Assembly (NCBI GenBank): GCA_023014485.1
Contig: JAJOZX010002585.1
Span: 225,001 to 289,000 of the forward strand
Direction of reading: 5' to 3'
DNA length: 64,000 nucleotides
Source of the DNA: Bathynomus jamesi
Lineage: Eukaryota; Arthropoda; Malacostraca; Isopoda; Cirolanidae
Part shown: piece by piece, positions 11,170 to 22,468 of the stretch
Position numbering within the stretch: position 1 is the stretch's first letter
Layout: the number at the start of each line of letters is the position of its first letter
The notes under the pieces: generated by a model
Seen by the model: the letters and a program-made list of their open reading frames with translations, nothing else
What the model was told of the DNA's origin: nothing
The model's database searches: none
Position numbers and translations under genes: made by a program

Positions 11170-11455
11170 CCTAATGCTGTTTAACTTTCATTATTATCTG
11201 ATTCTATTTCCATTGAAGAATCATTATCACTAGATTGATTAGAGCATATAGTTTCAATATCACAGGTACTGGTACCTATTGCAGATTTGGATGTTGACGA
11301 AGCCAATGTAGCACCATGTTTTACTTCACTTTCTTGGAATTTTGCATTTTGGGATATAAATACTAGCTTTGCTACTCTGTCTGTGCTTAATTGGTTTCTT
11401 TTGACTGTATGGATATTACTGTGTGTGCTAAATGATCTTGGAGGTAATGAAAGGG
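11170..11455 (-). pseudogene. hAT transposase C-terminal remnant
   Basis: Reading the minus strand from about 11455 gives PPRSFSTHSNIHTVKRNQLS, followed by RVAKLVFISQNAKF, which resembles the C-terminal dimerisation region of hAT transposases where a Ser-Arg/Ser-Phe-Ser motif precedes a helix with R..LV.I..N. No start codon or catalytic motifs remain. The piece lies inside the CCTGTGGG-flanked hAT and is probably what is left of its own gene. Confidence 0.5.
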
Positions 11456-11469
11456 CGAAATAGAGGTGT

Positions 11470-11640
11470 ATGAGTTTGTGTAGGTATATATGTGAGTATG
11501 CTTGCGTATGTATCTGGAATTCTGGATGTATGCGTGTGTATGGGGTATATAATAGATATAAATATGTGTATATAAGTATTTATGTATATATTGGTATATA
11601 TGTATATGGATGTATATGTATGTATATATATGGATGGTCT
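11470..11640 (+). repeat. GTAT-rich degenerate microsatellite
   Basis: Alternating TGTATA, TATGTA and TGTGTA words fill this stretch. The open frame across it (rich in Tyr, Ile, Cys and Val) only reflects the repeat. Confidence 0.6.
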
Positions 11641-12054
11641 CGGGGGGAAAATGTCATCACAGGTCTAAAGGATAGTTAAGTGGGAGATTCAAAATTCGAG
11701 GCATAGATGGGAGAGTCCTGGAAAGGTTGGACAATGGGCAGTCAGCTCCCAGCTAGTGTTCTCGCAAGTTTAACGGATCTCAAGATACGAGATTTTCAGT
11801 GCAAGGAGGAGGCCAGTTTTTTTCTGTAAATAGGCTGAAAAGGACATTCTATACTGGTACCATATGGCCTATTTTATTATTTATTTATTTATTTTTATAA
11901 TATATATCATTGCAAAAGTATACCTTATAATTAAATTAGCAATATCTATATTAATTATTAAAAAAAACAAAAAAAAACAATAAAAAACAAAAATGACAAA
12001 AAAAACAACATGGACATAAAAAAAAAACCGTTTTTTAACATCACTACCTGTGGG

Positions 12055-12528
12055 GAATCATTTTGGTTAATATTCGTTTTAATGCTTTGTTCATTTTCGA
12101 TAGAAGGAGACATTCTATGACAATTTAACATATAAATTCATATTCAGGATACCTTGAAACCTTAGGGAAACTGATAAAAATCAAGGAAATGTAATAAATT
12201 TTATTTTTTACGGAAAAAAAAAAAATTTAGATGTAAAAAGCAGCTATTATAGGCTATTGACCGAGTGTTTACCTCTTTCCGCTATTAAAATTTTGCCAGT
12301 CTTCCTCTCCAGTTTTATGGGGAGACATCTCGTGGCAAAATTAGGAAACATAGGTCAAATCAGCCAATTAAATCTGGTTTTTGTTTCATGTTACCTTATC
12401 CAACTAATCAGAGAATCAGATGTGTATTTTGAATCTTCAATAATGCATACTCATTCCAAAATCCTTATTTAGTTAGTTTTTGCTATTGCTTGTCTGGGGT
12501 GTGATTTGGATTACTTATAAAAAAGAAG
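12055..12528. other. Non-coding stretch, nothing recognised
   Basis: The sequence is AT-rich with short A runs. I see no coding signal, inverted ends or known repeat. Confidence 0.4.
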
Positions 12529-12914
12529 ATGGTACTGAAGTTTTCTTTACCAGTCAGTGTTTTACGTACTTGTGTTATTTGTCCGCAGTGTGGTCATGAG
12601 TATAATTATAGAGAAGTTGCTGACCAATTTTATTGCAGAAGATTGACTAGGGACGAGTGCAGCAGAAAAAAAAAAAAATGTTCCTTCTCTGTTTCCCGTC
12701 AAAAGGGCATGTGGGTTGAAAAATCCCATCTCAAACTGTGGCAAAACTTATTGTATATTGGGTTATTCTTGACAAAGCGTTTGACATAGCTAGATGCACA
12801 GCTCTAGCATTGGCTTCTGAGAGTGCGGTTAATTGGAGTTTTTGCTTCAATGTCTGAGAGCATTAGTTCAAATTGGTGGACCTGGCGAAATTTTCTATTT
12901 ATTCTGTTTAAGGT
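12529..12914 (+). pseudogene. ISXO2-like (Merlin-type) transposase fragment
   Basis: From ATG 12529 the frame encodes a zinc ribbon (CPQCGHE, later Cys residues near 12658 and 12681) followed by RQKGMWVEKSHLKLW, the pattern of ISXO2-like DDE proteins of Merlin/IS1016 type, where the ribbon precedes the catalytic core. The frame stops at 12787. Homology-like sequence (ALASESAVNWS) continues after it to a GTAAGA donor at 12913. The catalytic Asp/Glu residues are absent. It could be one exon of a captured gene or a fragment of a dead Merlin element. Confidence 0.55.
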
Positions 12915-12947
12915 AAGAAATTATGAAAAAATGCGGGTTAGGTTAGG

Positions 12948-13145
12948 TCTGAACCAAAACACATTTTTCTGGTGTTTTTTGGTATGATTTGTTCAAATCT
13001 GAACTTTTTTGTTTGGGAAATGAGCTGTTTTTGAGAAATTTTTAATTTTAAAATTTCTCAAAAATGGATCATTTCCCAAAGAAACGAAGTTCAGATTTGA
13101 ACAAATCACACTAAAAAACACCAGAAAAATATGTTTTGGTTCAGA
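12948..13145. repeat. Palindromic fold-back repeat
   Basis: The sequence from TCTGAACCAAAACA (12948) is mirrored by TGTTTTGGTTCAGA (ending 13145). The arms of about 95 bp are nearly perfect and meet at about 13046 with almost no loop. A GGTTAGGTTAGG string lies immediately to the left. It is non-coding and is probably a fold-back MITE. Confidence 0.75.
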
Positions 13146-13318
13146 AAGGAGAAAAAGCACTAAAATGAATAATTACTATCGTTTTTTTGGGGGGTGAAAA
13201 ACTCGTTCATTTCCAATGAAAATGAAGGTAAGAATGTCATGAAACATCAAAAACCCTGAGAAAAACCTAGGTTTCATGGAAAACCTAACCTAACCAAAGA
13301 TAACCATGTAAAAATTAC

Positions 13319-13601
13319 CTTAGTGGTCTTGATCATCTGGGTCAGAGTCGCTGTGATAGTCTGAAACACAGTAATTACAATTATGGTGTGTGTTAGTCTT
13401 TGGGATAATATAACTACTGGTACACTGTCACTGATGTGTGTCCTTTTGCAAAATACACTCGTGGCCACAGGTTGGACACACTACATTTAAAGAGAGAACA
13501 CCATGCACGAGAAGAAAATTGAGGCTTGCTTTGTTATTTTCAAAACAAAGTGTAAAAATGCGAGCTGGAATGGGAGGGCACTGGTTACACTGGACAGCCA
13601 T
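13319..13601 (-). pseudogene. ISXO2-like first exon with one in-frame stop
   Basis: From ATG 13601 the minus strand reads an N-terminal segment (NFLLVHGVLSLNVV), a zinc ribbon start (CPTCGHECILQKDTHQ), a TGA where relatives have Trp, then SSYIIPKTNTHHNCNYCVSD, ending at an AAG/GTAATT donor at 13319. This is the typical N-terminal exon of arthropod ISXO2-like proteins: a helical head, a zinc ribbon and a basic linker, with the DDE core in later exons. No such core was found nearby. An inverted CCAAT box lies about 100 bases upstream. It may be a host-captured transposase exon damaged by one G-to-A change. Confidence 0.55.
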
Positions 13602-13699
13602 GTCGATTCTGAATTTGAACTGAAAACAGGAGATGAAGGAGGAAGCAGATCGGTTGGTGATTTGCTGGATTAGGTCACATGATGAAATAGAGGCCTGTG

Positions 13700-13704
13700 A
13701 TTGG
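13700..13704 (-). promoter_or_regulatory. CCAAT box upstream of the ISXO2-like exon
   Basis: ATTGG on the plus strand reads CCAAT on the minus strand, inside GTAGCCAATCACAGG, about 100 bases before the ATG at 13601. The position suits a proximal promoter element. No TATA box is evident. Confidence 0.3.
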
Positions 13705-13991
13705 CTACCTCAAAAATGTTTACATAGTTTGTCGCTAGATGGTGCCACCACCTGTTGTGGTGGCAATAGAATACCGCGTCAAAAAAATTTTTTTTCAACA
13801 AAATAACTATCTCGTAAACTAAACATTTGTGATGGAAATGTTATTGATAAATGTTTTGTACCTGTTGAGACATTAATGTAGAACCCCTCAAAATTGTTGG
13901 GAAACATTCTGGGCTGAAAAGTAACTAATACCTTATGGGTAACCCTTTAACTGCGCAGTATGATTTTAACGATATTCCCATGGATGTGCAT

Positions 13992-16183
13992 TAGGGTGGA
14001 TTGATTTTACATTTTTTCGATTTCCATATTCTAATAGAGACAAACTTGTGCATGCATGAGAAAATAGCCTCTGCAAAATCTTAGCTTAATAGATAATCAT
14101 CTCCCCTGGCAGAGTGATGAAAATCATATTTTAGTAGTCAAAAACGTATTTTTCTTATAATTTTTAAAATATTTCAATATGCATCAAAATTATTCCTAAT
14201 AACTATAAAGTCGATGAAAAAGACCTCATATGATCATTTTTCCAAGCGCGTTGTCCTACGTTAATATCTTTTGCCTCCGGCACAACAACGTCAAATGTTG
14301 AAAAAATAGGTAATTTATATACATATTTTCAGATCGGCTCTTTGTCTTAAATATGCATTTATATATTTCCCATAGCATTTATCGTTGCTTAGGCATGAAA
14401 TAACACACACGCAAAATTTGATGACTCTAGAGTAATATCTTCTGTCCCCGAGAAAAGTCTAAATGTGGATTATAATTACGTTAATGCGATGTTATAAGTA
14501 CGATAAATACTAAGTACAGCTCCTCGCTTGCTAATTTTATAAAATTAGCAACCCAGAACTCACCACGAGGAGGTGGCTGTACGTCCAGTTCCACCCTATC
14601 CAGCCCCAACCACCCTTCCTTTGGCTGCATGTCGATTTACATACGGTAATCTTTCTTAGAATCAAATCGTGGAATTTTTGTTCGGGAGTGAAGACGGGAG
14701 CGGATGAATCCGTCCCTCTCTTCTATTCCACTTAAACTGGCAGAGGCTTCGGTTACTAATTTGATGAGTCTCTCGACCACTTGAGTATGACAAGGGAATA
14801 GTGGGATCAGTCCATCAGGCTGGTCTCCCGTCTCAACAAACTCTTTTATTCGGGTATCAGGTATTGTTTTTGTAACGGGGGGGTTCGGTCACCTCAGCCG
14901 TTTGCCAGTTGATCATTTCATAATAGTTTTGACTATCGTAGAGCAGCTCAGGCATGGCGAAGGCTCGAATTTCCCCCGCTGGTGATTGTTTTGATCGTGC
15001 TTTTAATATTCTTCTCCATCCCAATTCTCTTATGTGTTGCTCATTGGCATGTAGCATGGAGATCAAAATATTTTCTGGGTGAGCAAAGAAAGAATTTCTA
15101 CGGAGGACTTTGTTGGTGATTGTCTTAGATCTTTGAGGCATGGTCTGAGAGAGATGCATCATTTCGAAAAAATGTTTTGCGCCCTCAGTGAAAGTGGAGT
15201 TTTTCTTTATCTTAAACCAAATTGGTGCGTAAACTGTCATAATGAATCGCACAATTTCGTTGAAGGTGCTGGAGGGTTCACTGGTTGAAACATAGAGGCG
15301 CAGAAATCTATTTGCTGTTGTCAGCCACCTGGAATGCGCCATCTTACCTGGATTTCGAGCCGCGAGAGCTGAAGAGCAGCTACCGCTCGACACTGCTCTG
15401 TAGATGCTAACAAATATTTTGGTCAGTGCTCAACTCGGCATCATCTATGTCAATGTCGGGAGATGGAATGGCATCGAATTCTGTAATTGGAAGTTTTTCG
15501 CAGTCGTTCAGTTGTTTTCCAACTGGTCCAGTAAAGCCCATTGGCCCAGTTGTTTTGCCGTCCAAGTCTTGAATGAGGTGTTGCAGTGATAATTCATTAC
15601 CGTGTAATAGGCATATGATCCACTGAACTGGCCTTTGTAGTTTCATTTCAATCATACGAATGGCTCCACCCTTTTGACTGGCGCGTCAGTGGCAGCTGCT
15701 GCTGGCAGCACTCACCAGAGATGACCTTTAAACCCTAGCCTAGAGTCATAAAATTTTGCGTGTGTTATTTCATGCCTAAGCAACGATATAAATGCTATGG
15801 GAAATATATAAATGCATTATTTAAGACAAAGAGCTGATCTGAAAATATGTATATAAATTACCTATTTTTTCAACATTTGATATTGTTGCTGGGGGGCAAA
15901 AGATATTAACGTAGGACATCGTGCTTGGAAAAACGATCATATGAGATCTTTTTCATCGACTTTATAGTTATTAGGAATAATTTTGATGCATATTGAAATA
16001 TTTTAAAAATTATAAGGAAAATACGTTTTTGACTACTAAAATATGATTTTCATCGATCTGCTGGGGGCAGAAGATGATTACCTATTAAGCTAAGATTTTG
16101 CAGAGGCTATTTTCTCATGCATGCGCAAGTTTTTGTCTATTAGAATATGGAAATAAAAAAAAATTTAAAATTGATCCACCCTA
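13992..16183 (-). mobile_element. hAT-like element G
   Basis: The ends are TAGGGTGGATTGATTTTA and AAAATTGATCCACCCTA, with a perfect 8-bp duplication ATGTGCAT (13984-13991 and 16184-16191). The inverted repeats extend about 480 bp inward with only scattered changes. It carries part of a transposase gene on the minus strand. Its protein belongs to a branch different from elements A to E, though its termini are of the same type. Confidence 0.85.
14660..15655 (-). pseudogene. hAT-like transposase, element G (partial, frameshifted)
   Basis: The minus strand reads, in order, LQRPVQWIICLLHGNELSLQ (from about 15655), LDGKTTGPMGF, then WLTTANRFLRLYVST (about 15315), IRFIMTVYAPIWF-type sequence, NSFFAHPENILISML, and, after a shift in a C run near 14880, FPCHTQVVERLIKLVTEAS (about 14760). 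The last motif holds a conserved Glu-Arg and is probably the catalytic Glu region. The part with the two catalytic Asp is missing or reduced between 15655 and the left end. Similar proteins are common as uncharacterised mobile genes in arthropods, from memory. This copy is a deletion derivative. Confidence 0.6.
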
Positions 16184-16419
16184 ATGTGCATTGTACTAAA
16201 AAATGAAAGTGTTAATAGGAATTTTTCTTTTACTTTTCAAGTATGAAAAGAACATGAGAAATCCATATCTGACAATAAAATGCCTAAAAAATGTGATTAT
16301 CTAGGAGAAATTTATGATTTTATATGAAAAAGTGGAACAAAATATTTTTTTTTGCTTTTGCCATAATTTGCAGATAAACTTGCCTGAATAGCTCAGATAG
16401 TGTCAAAATGTATTCCAAA

Positions 16420-17652
16420 TAGGGTGGCCCTTAAAACAAGTGTCAATTTTGTATCCTCTCACCTACTCAATTTGTTCTGTTACTCGTCTAACTGCATTGT
16501 GTGAAATATGATGGTTTTCAAGAAATATTTAGAGGTTGCCCTGCCACCCTGGCACGTCAAAGTTTTCCTTCTATTAGGTTTTTGGTATACTCAATTACCC
16601 ATACTAATTACTCATACTCTTGTTCTCATTTGCAGGATTGATACATGATGGATACGTGACAGAAGCATTATCTTGGTGTTTATTTTGTGGAAGAAATCAG
16701 GGGAAGCAAGCTTCCTTCCATTGGTCAGGCCTTTAGCCATTTCCTCTTCCTTCATGAGGAGAAGAAGCAGCCTGTCCATGAGGCAAGCCACACCACCATC
16801 AGGGCCGTAATGGAATTCTGGCATTTGGCAAGCATTCCCACTCGGGCTGAACAGCACTGTATTGCCAAACTTGAATGGACCTTCGACGAGTGGAAAGTGC
16901 TGAAAAAACACAAGATGTACACAAGAAAAAAGATGATGATTTTAAGAAGTTGAATGATTTGTTTGACATGCGCACTCAGATGCCATGAAGATGATCAAGA
17001 ACCCTGAAGACAAGGCCTTCCTCCAGATGCAATGGAAGGTGAGGAAGAAGAAGAACCTCCCAAAAGACCGAAGCTGGATGCAAGGATCATCTTGGATGAT
17101 GATGGAAAGGGTCTCGAGCAACTGGTGTCTGCAAACTCCAAGGCTCTTTTCACGAGGTTGGCCCTTCCAGATGATTTCCTCTGCCAAGACCCCTGCGAAT
17201 GGACCCAGTCCCAAAGCTTCCAAGCTGCCGCAAATCTGGTCTGATCCCTGGCTGTGGTCAACAACAGAGCAGAGAGAGGAGTTGCCCTTATTCAAGACTT
17301 TAACAAGAAGCTGATTAGCGATGAGCAGCTCCAATTCCTCCTTCAAGTTGTCGCAAACCACTGCAAGAAAGCAACACTTTTGAACAAAGGCAGGTAACAA
17401 TGAGTGGCTGGCAACCACGATACCCCTGCCCTTGAGTGGCTAATACCTACTTTTGAGTAGGGGGGACCTGCATGCCCTGGGGCCAATAGTGTCAAAATAT
17501 AGACAATGAGGGTGACGTGACCTCTAAATATTGAGCAATACGAATAAAAAATTTTGCACGATGAATTATCTCCTGAAATAGCATCTATCTGGGGGGGTGA
17601 GAGCAAAATTTCCGTCACTTTCTGTTTTTGAGGACATATAAGGGCCACCCTA
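16420..17652 (+). mobile_element. hAT-like element C (internal deletion)
   Basis: The ends are TAGGGTGGCCCTTA and AAGGGCCACCCTA. The flanking 8-mers ATTCCAAA and ATCCCAAA differ at one base, as expected for an aged duplication. At 1.2 kb it is less than half the length of elements A, B, D and E. It retains both transposase gene ends. Confidence 0.8.
16635..17397 (+). pseudogene. hAT-like transposase, element C (ends only)
   Basis: The gene piece follows a splice acceptor (CTCATTTGCAG ending near 16635). The N-terminal part (SIGQAFSHFLFLHEEKKQPV, then VMEFWHLASIPTRAEQH) matches the start of the B protein. At about 17035 it jumps to the C-terminal part (PPKRPKLDARI, then NNRAERGVALIQDFNKKL) and ends at TAA 17395. 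The catalytic Asp region and CxxH motif are deleted. Stops and a frame change also occur. It is inactive but could be mobilised by a related transposase. Confidence 0.75.
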
Positions 17653-17660
17653 ATCCCAAA

Positions 17661-18261
17661 GGCATAAGTCTTACCTGAAAACCTAGTTACATATCACTAC
17701 TAATCATTTTTACCTGTAAAATGCAACCCATATTAGAGGTGAATTCTAGTAAAATACACACACGTCATTTGGATTCATACTGGGTAAAAGAAACAAAACT
17801 GTATTCATTCAGTTATTATTTTGGGTTAATATGCAGCAAATAGTCCCACCTTGAGTTCATAATTTTTTATATTACATTTGGTAATATACAGCAATAGAAT
17901 AAATTTGTTGAAAGCCAGACCCCCCCGGAATTCAAAATTAATGAAGTTATTGATTTTTTAAGTTTTAACCATTTTTTGTTTCATGACCTGCCAGTAGGCA
18001 TAAGACATCCTTGCTCTCAGACAATTTTCTGGAAATGTGTGGATGACCAATCACAGTGCACCCTTTTTAACCAATAGTAGGCTATTAATCACTCAAAAAC
18101 AACCAATTACAGATACGCCTTAATGAACCAAACATGTGCAGTGAGATTTGTGAAAGTTGTGACTGAGGCTACATTAAAGTGTTGCAAATGGATAAATGGT
18201 AATCAGGTACTACTTATGTAGGTAATTATTCGTTTTTACACCCAGTCTGTTTTTATGATGA
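17661..18261. other. Unique-looking stretch with three CCAAT boxes
   Basis: No repeat or coding region was recognised. CCAAT occurs at 18047, 18071 and 18103, a cluster within 61 bases that resembles an animal promoter. No downstream exon could be assigned, and an ATG at 18190 is followed by a GTAATC that could be a weak donor. The function is unproven. Confidence 0.3.
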
Positions 18262-18430
18262 GAACAAACTTTCCTGGTCAATTTTGAGGTGTTTTGCATG
18301 AAGCTGCCATCCATTTCCTGTGCAAATGTGTAGTTTTTGAGATATCATCATCTAAAAACTATGCATTTGCACAGGAAACTGATGGTGGTTTCGTACAAAA
18401 CACCTCAAAATTAACTAGAAAAGTTTGCAC
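18262..18430. repeat. Palindrome with ~75-bp arms
   Basis: The left arm containing CAATTTTGAGGTGTTTTG (about 18281) is mirrored by CAAAACACCTCAAAATTA (about 18398). A second paired block is TTTCCTGTGCAAATG / CATTTGCACAGGAAA. The loop lies around 18345. It appears inserted next to a half-copy of the MITE described at 19161. Confidence 0.7.
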
Positions 18431-18435
18431 TTGTC

Positions 18436-18520
18436 ATTTTTGTTTAAACTAATGAAAATATCATGACTTAACCTAACCAATCATCAAGGGCGTACAGTTG
18501 ACCTAACTGGCCTAACCACG
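18436..18520. repeat. Single arm of the 19161-type MITE
   Basis: This stretch (TTTAAACTAATGAAAATATC, then a telomere-like CTTAACCTAACC and GTTGACCTAACTGG) matches the left arm of the palindrome at 19161-19390. The second arm is missing. Confidence 0.65.
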
Positions 18521-19160
18521 ATACCTTACCTTATTGCGGAGGGTAGAGTTCTGCAATTGCAGTCAGGAAGTGATGCAATTTTGTGGACTCGTTGGTATGT
18601 TCTGCTAGGAACAAGTACCGCGCAAAATATTTCCTGTAATGAGGGCGTTTGTTCCCAGAATGTAAAACCCACAATTTCACGTCCTTCCACAGGCATTCAA
18701 ACACTGGTGTTTATTTTTAGGATTTTTTTTTATGGCACCTAAAGATCTTCTGGTCTTTTCTTAAAATACAAGCACTATTGCATTTATGGCAGGTCACAGA
18801 TGTCTTAATTATTCTGTGATTGAAAAAAAGGTCTAAACTCTTGGGTTCATCAAGGGCAATATGGCAGATGTCTTCAAAGTCCAAATATGCAAAACTGATA
18901 CATCACACTTGTGGTCACAAAAACCCCAAACTAACAGACCAACAATTGCTAATAATGATTTAATTTTAAAACAGGACAAATTGAATTACGCAGAAGTAGC
19001 CAGAATCACCAAAAATAGGAAATATTCACCAAATAGTCAATAAATATATATATATATTGAAAAAACAAAAAATAGGAAATATATTAATAAAAAATCACTT
19101 TATACAAATCTGCACAAGATATATATTTCCTTAGTTTTGAATGGCAATTCAATATATTAT

Positions 19161-19390
19161 ACTGTTTTATTATGTATTTTTGCTCTCATCATTTTCGTTT
19201 AAACTAACAAAAATATCGCAACTTAACCTAAGCAATCATGAAGGGCATGCAGTTGACCTAACTGGGCATTCAATTAACCTGAATGCCTGGTTAGGTCAAC
19301 TGAATGTCCTTGATGATTGGTTAGGTTAAGTTGTGATATTTTTGTTAGTTTAAATGAAAATGATGAGAGTAAAAATACATAATAAACAGT
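19161..19390. mobile_element. Fold-back MITE with telomere-like motifs
   Basis: The whole 230 bp is one palindrome. ACTGTTTTATTATGTATTTT at the left is mirrored by AAAATACATAATAAACAGT at the right, with arms of about 105 bp and a 9-base centre near 19275. Each arm contains strings such as CTTAACCTAAGC and GGTTAGGTTAAG, which resemble TTAGG telomere repeats. Related half-copies are at 18436 and 34084. It is non-coding. Confidence 0.8.
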
Positions 19391-19819
19391 TTAGTAGTGC
19401 TGATAATACGTAAGTACCCAAAATGGTTATAGTACTGTATGTGCAAATGGTAAATATACAGTACACAAATCATGAGAGTATTATGAAATCTGAACACTTG
19501 CACTATACAAAATATGTACAAGACATATAAAATTACATACGTACAACTTACAATGTCTCATCCCTTAGGAGAGATATACATGTTGGAAAAAAAAAATAGC
19601 TACAGTCTGACTCACCACTGGGTGCATGTGTCTGCTTCCCTTGTTGATTGCTATTCCTGCCACCAGATGACAGCAGCACCTGGGACTGGCAATCTTCTCA
19701 AATCTGAGGGTATGCAGTCACCAAATGTGGTTAAGAGAAATTGTTTTACAGCTGTGGACTACAGTTGCTTCATGTGGTTAAGAACAAAAAAATGTCAGTG
19801 AATAAAGTTGCTGAATGCG
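19391..19819. other. Non-coding stretch, nothing recognised
   Basis: I see no inverted ends or recognisable protein signal. A 95-codon open frame at 19514 has no recognisable features. Confidence 0.4.
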
Positions 19820-19827
19820 GTTAAAGG

Positions 19828-21265
19828 CAGGGTTGGCAAAAACCCAGGTTTTTCACAAAAAACAACCCAACTGGGTTTTTGCTGGTTTTTTGGTTTTTTG
19901 GTTTTTTGATGGGTTGAAATTTTTTTAGAAAGGTTCGATAATTATGTAGTGCTTAATATATCTATTATTTTATTAATTTATTTATCTAATGTATAATATA
20001 TATTAAAAAGACATCTTTATTTCACAGAAAGTTCAGATATGAGAGATAATAATGACATATTAGAATTTTCTCTATTTTAATTTTAGATCTTTCCTTTATT
20101 TCTTAACAGCCGATTTCAGCTTTATTTAGACCTAACTCTAATTTAAATTTTTAAGATGCCGAAGAGTTAGAGGTGGAAGATCTAAAACTAGCAAATGGGA
20201 CGAGGTGACTTTATTAAGTGATCAGCCTACTAGAGTACAATGCAATTATTGCAAAGAAAGTATCACTTGAAAAATTGAGAGAGTGAAACATCTAGAGAAA
20301 GTTAGACCCGCACATACTGGTGGCAGACTTAAAGCTGCTGAATGGGATGAAGTAGAAATGTTGAGTGACCAACCAAATAGAGTTTGGTGCAAATACTGCA
20401 GATGTGTATTTTTGAAAAAAATAGAATGAGTGAAACATCATTTAGATCAATGCAATAAAAAATGGGTACAGGCTCGTAATGATGAAGCGGATGAGCTTAC
20501 AAATACAGCTACATCAGCAACTCTTCCTCCTACACATAGGCACGGCAGTTTTGAGAGTAGACCCTCTTCAAGCAAATCATATGAAAGCCTGGTTCATGAT
20601 GACACTACAATTCACAGTAGTGAGACTTCATTCACTTCAACCACTTCTGAATCTTCCATACCATTTATTCATTCTACTCCAGCCAAGAAAACACAAGGTC
20701 AGATAATGCCATATGTGGTTAGAACAACTGTAGATCAAAAAGAACAGCTAGATTTGCAAATGGCCAGATTTTTCTTTTCAGCAAATATTCCATTTGTAGT
20801 TGTAGAGAATAAAGAATTTATTAAATGGTTCCAAAATTTAAGACCAGGCTATTGTCCTCCAAGCAGAAAAAAATTATCTAATGACTCTAATCAAAGTGAA
20901 TAATGAAGTAGGTACTGGATTCAATGAAAAAAGACTTAGTCAATTCTTTTAATTCAGGATGGTTGGAGCAATGTGTCAAATGATCCAATAATTGCCCATA
21001 GTGTTCACAATGGGTGCAAATCCTTTTTAATATCTTTTCAATTTTTCATAATCTTTATTTACAAATTGCATAATTTAAGAATTGTTTTATAAGTCAGCTT
21101 ACTCGAAATAATCAACATGCCAAATCATTCTAATTAGCTACAATTGAACAATGTAGCAATCAGAAAAATTTCAATTATTTTAAAATAAACATCTTGGAAC
21201 AAAAACCCCAAAACCCACTGAAAATTCCAGTGGGTTTTGGGTTGGGTTTTTGGGTGCCAATCCTG
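19828..21265 (+). mobile_element. BED-finger hAT transposon, deletion derivative
   Basis: The ends are CAGGGTTGGCAAAAACCC and, on the right, GGGTGCCAATCCTG, with a perfect 8-bp duplication GTTAAAGG (19820-19827 and 21266-21273). The subterminal regions are rich in AACCC/GGGTT words. It contains the start of a hAT gene on the plus strand. Confidence 0.85.
20157..21040 (+). pseudogene. hAT transposase with two BED-type fingers (truncated)
   Basis: The plus strand reads two similar finger units: KWDEVTLLSDQPTRVQCNYC (about 20188) and EWDEVEMLSDQPNRVWCKYC (about 20340), each followed by a His-rich part (VKHHLDQCNKKW in the second). A Ser/Thr-rich linker follows, then a hAT motif (PFVVVENKEFIKWFQ, about 20790) and, after a stop, DGWSNVSNDPIIAH (about 20958), which holds the first catalytic Asp. 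In-frame stops are at about 20172, 20269 and 20427, and the rest of the catalytic domain is deleted. The two fingers look like an internal duplication. Confidence 0.7.
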
Positions 21266-21362
21266 GTTAAAGGGTTAAGCTAAGTTATCATGAGCAAAGG
21301 AGGCACTACATTACATTTGGAAAACTTGAAGCTACTTAAGGTTATCCAAGCTATATTTTTTA

Positions 21363-21363
<1 letters not shown>

Positions 21364-21397
<34 letters not shown>

Positions 21398-21410
21398 ACA
21401 CACACACACA
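21364..21410 (+). repeat. (CA)n microsatellite
   Basis: An AC dinucleotide run with one interruption (CACACCACAC) abuts the left end of the pogo-like element and has probably overgrown its original TA flank. Confidence 0.85.
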
Positions 21411-21487
21411 GTGGTACCTCTCTTAATGAATGTAATCTGTTCCATTGAATGGCTCATTAAGAGGAAATTTCATTATGGATATATATA

Positions 21488-22468
21488 CACAGGGTTTCCC
21501 AAAAAAAACTATATACTCTTTATAGCATCATATATTTTATAATTTAAAAAAACCAAACAATATATTGTTATAGCAATTGCCAATGAAAAGTAAATTAGTA
21601 ATCTAAGTGATCAAAATGTTATAGCGAGTTGTTTGCATATAAAATTTAATTAACTATGCCAAGTGCTCAAAATGTTCTCTGGTGGCATGAATGCACTTTT
21701 GAATGCGTTGACTAACTGATTCGCAGACGGACTAATGTGGATGCTGTGATGGTCCCGTACTTTTCCCTAATTGCATCCTTAAGGTGTTCGAGTGTTGCAG
21801 GTCTTGTACCATAAACTGCATCCTTCAGGTAGCCCCACAAGTAAAAATCAAGTGGAGTCAAGTCTGGTGAACGTGGAGGATACTCAACGCTTCCTCTTCG
21901 TCCTATCCAATGGTTAGGCAACGTTTCATCAAGGTACCTTCTGACATCACAATGATAATGAGGGGGGCTCAATCTTGTTGACAGTAAAAGTCATCGGTTC
22001 CAAACAACTTCCGAACTGCAGGTATAATTTCTGTCCACAGCATGTCGAGATATGTGGCACTGGTAACTGTCCCATTAAAGAAAAATGGTCCAACCAAACC
22101 CCTGGATGATAAACCACACCATGCTGTTAATCCTGGTAAATTAACATGTTTATCCACATAAACGTGTGGATTATCAAGTGACCAGTACCTGCAGTTGTGT
22201 CGATTTACTGTGCCATTCAGCTTGAAGGTAGCTTCATCAGACCACACGATTTTGTTGTATTGAAAGTGCATTCATGCCACTGGAGGACATTTTGAGCACT
22301 TGGCGTAGTTAATTAAATTTTATATGCAAACAACTCGCTATAACATTTTGATCACTTACATTACTAATTTACCTTTCATTGGCAATTGCTATAACAATAT
22401 ATATATTTTATAATTTTAAAAACCAAATAATATGATGCTATAAAGAGTATATATTTTTTTGGGGGACA

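Larger units (their letters stand above)
3142..12046 (-). mobile_element. hAT transposon enclosing a Sola-like element
   Basis: The ends are TAGTGATGTGAGTCG and, inverted on the right, AACATCACTA. They are flanked by perfect 8-bp copies of CCTGTGGG (3134-3141 and 12047-12054). After removal of the Sola-like insert (3495-10906 plus ATAT), about 1.5 kb remains. It holds an eroded C-terminal transposase piece (about 11170-11455, minus) and a local duplication of about 110-160 bp (10930-11060 against 11100-11270). It is a non-autonomous derivative. Its TAGTGATGT start matches the element at 51860. Confidence 0.8.

Noticed and set aside
11470..11679. 69-codon frame rich in Tyr and Cys
   Set aside because: Produced by a GTAT-type microsatellite.
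18861..19043. 60-codon open frame with a good ATG
   Set aside because: No recognisable motif, no splice context, and an AT-rich repeat follows at once.
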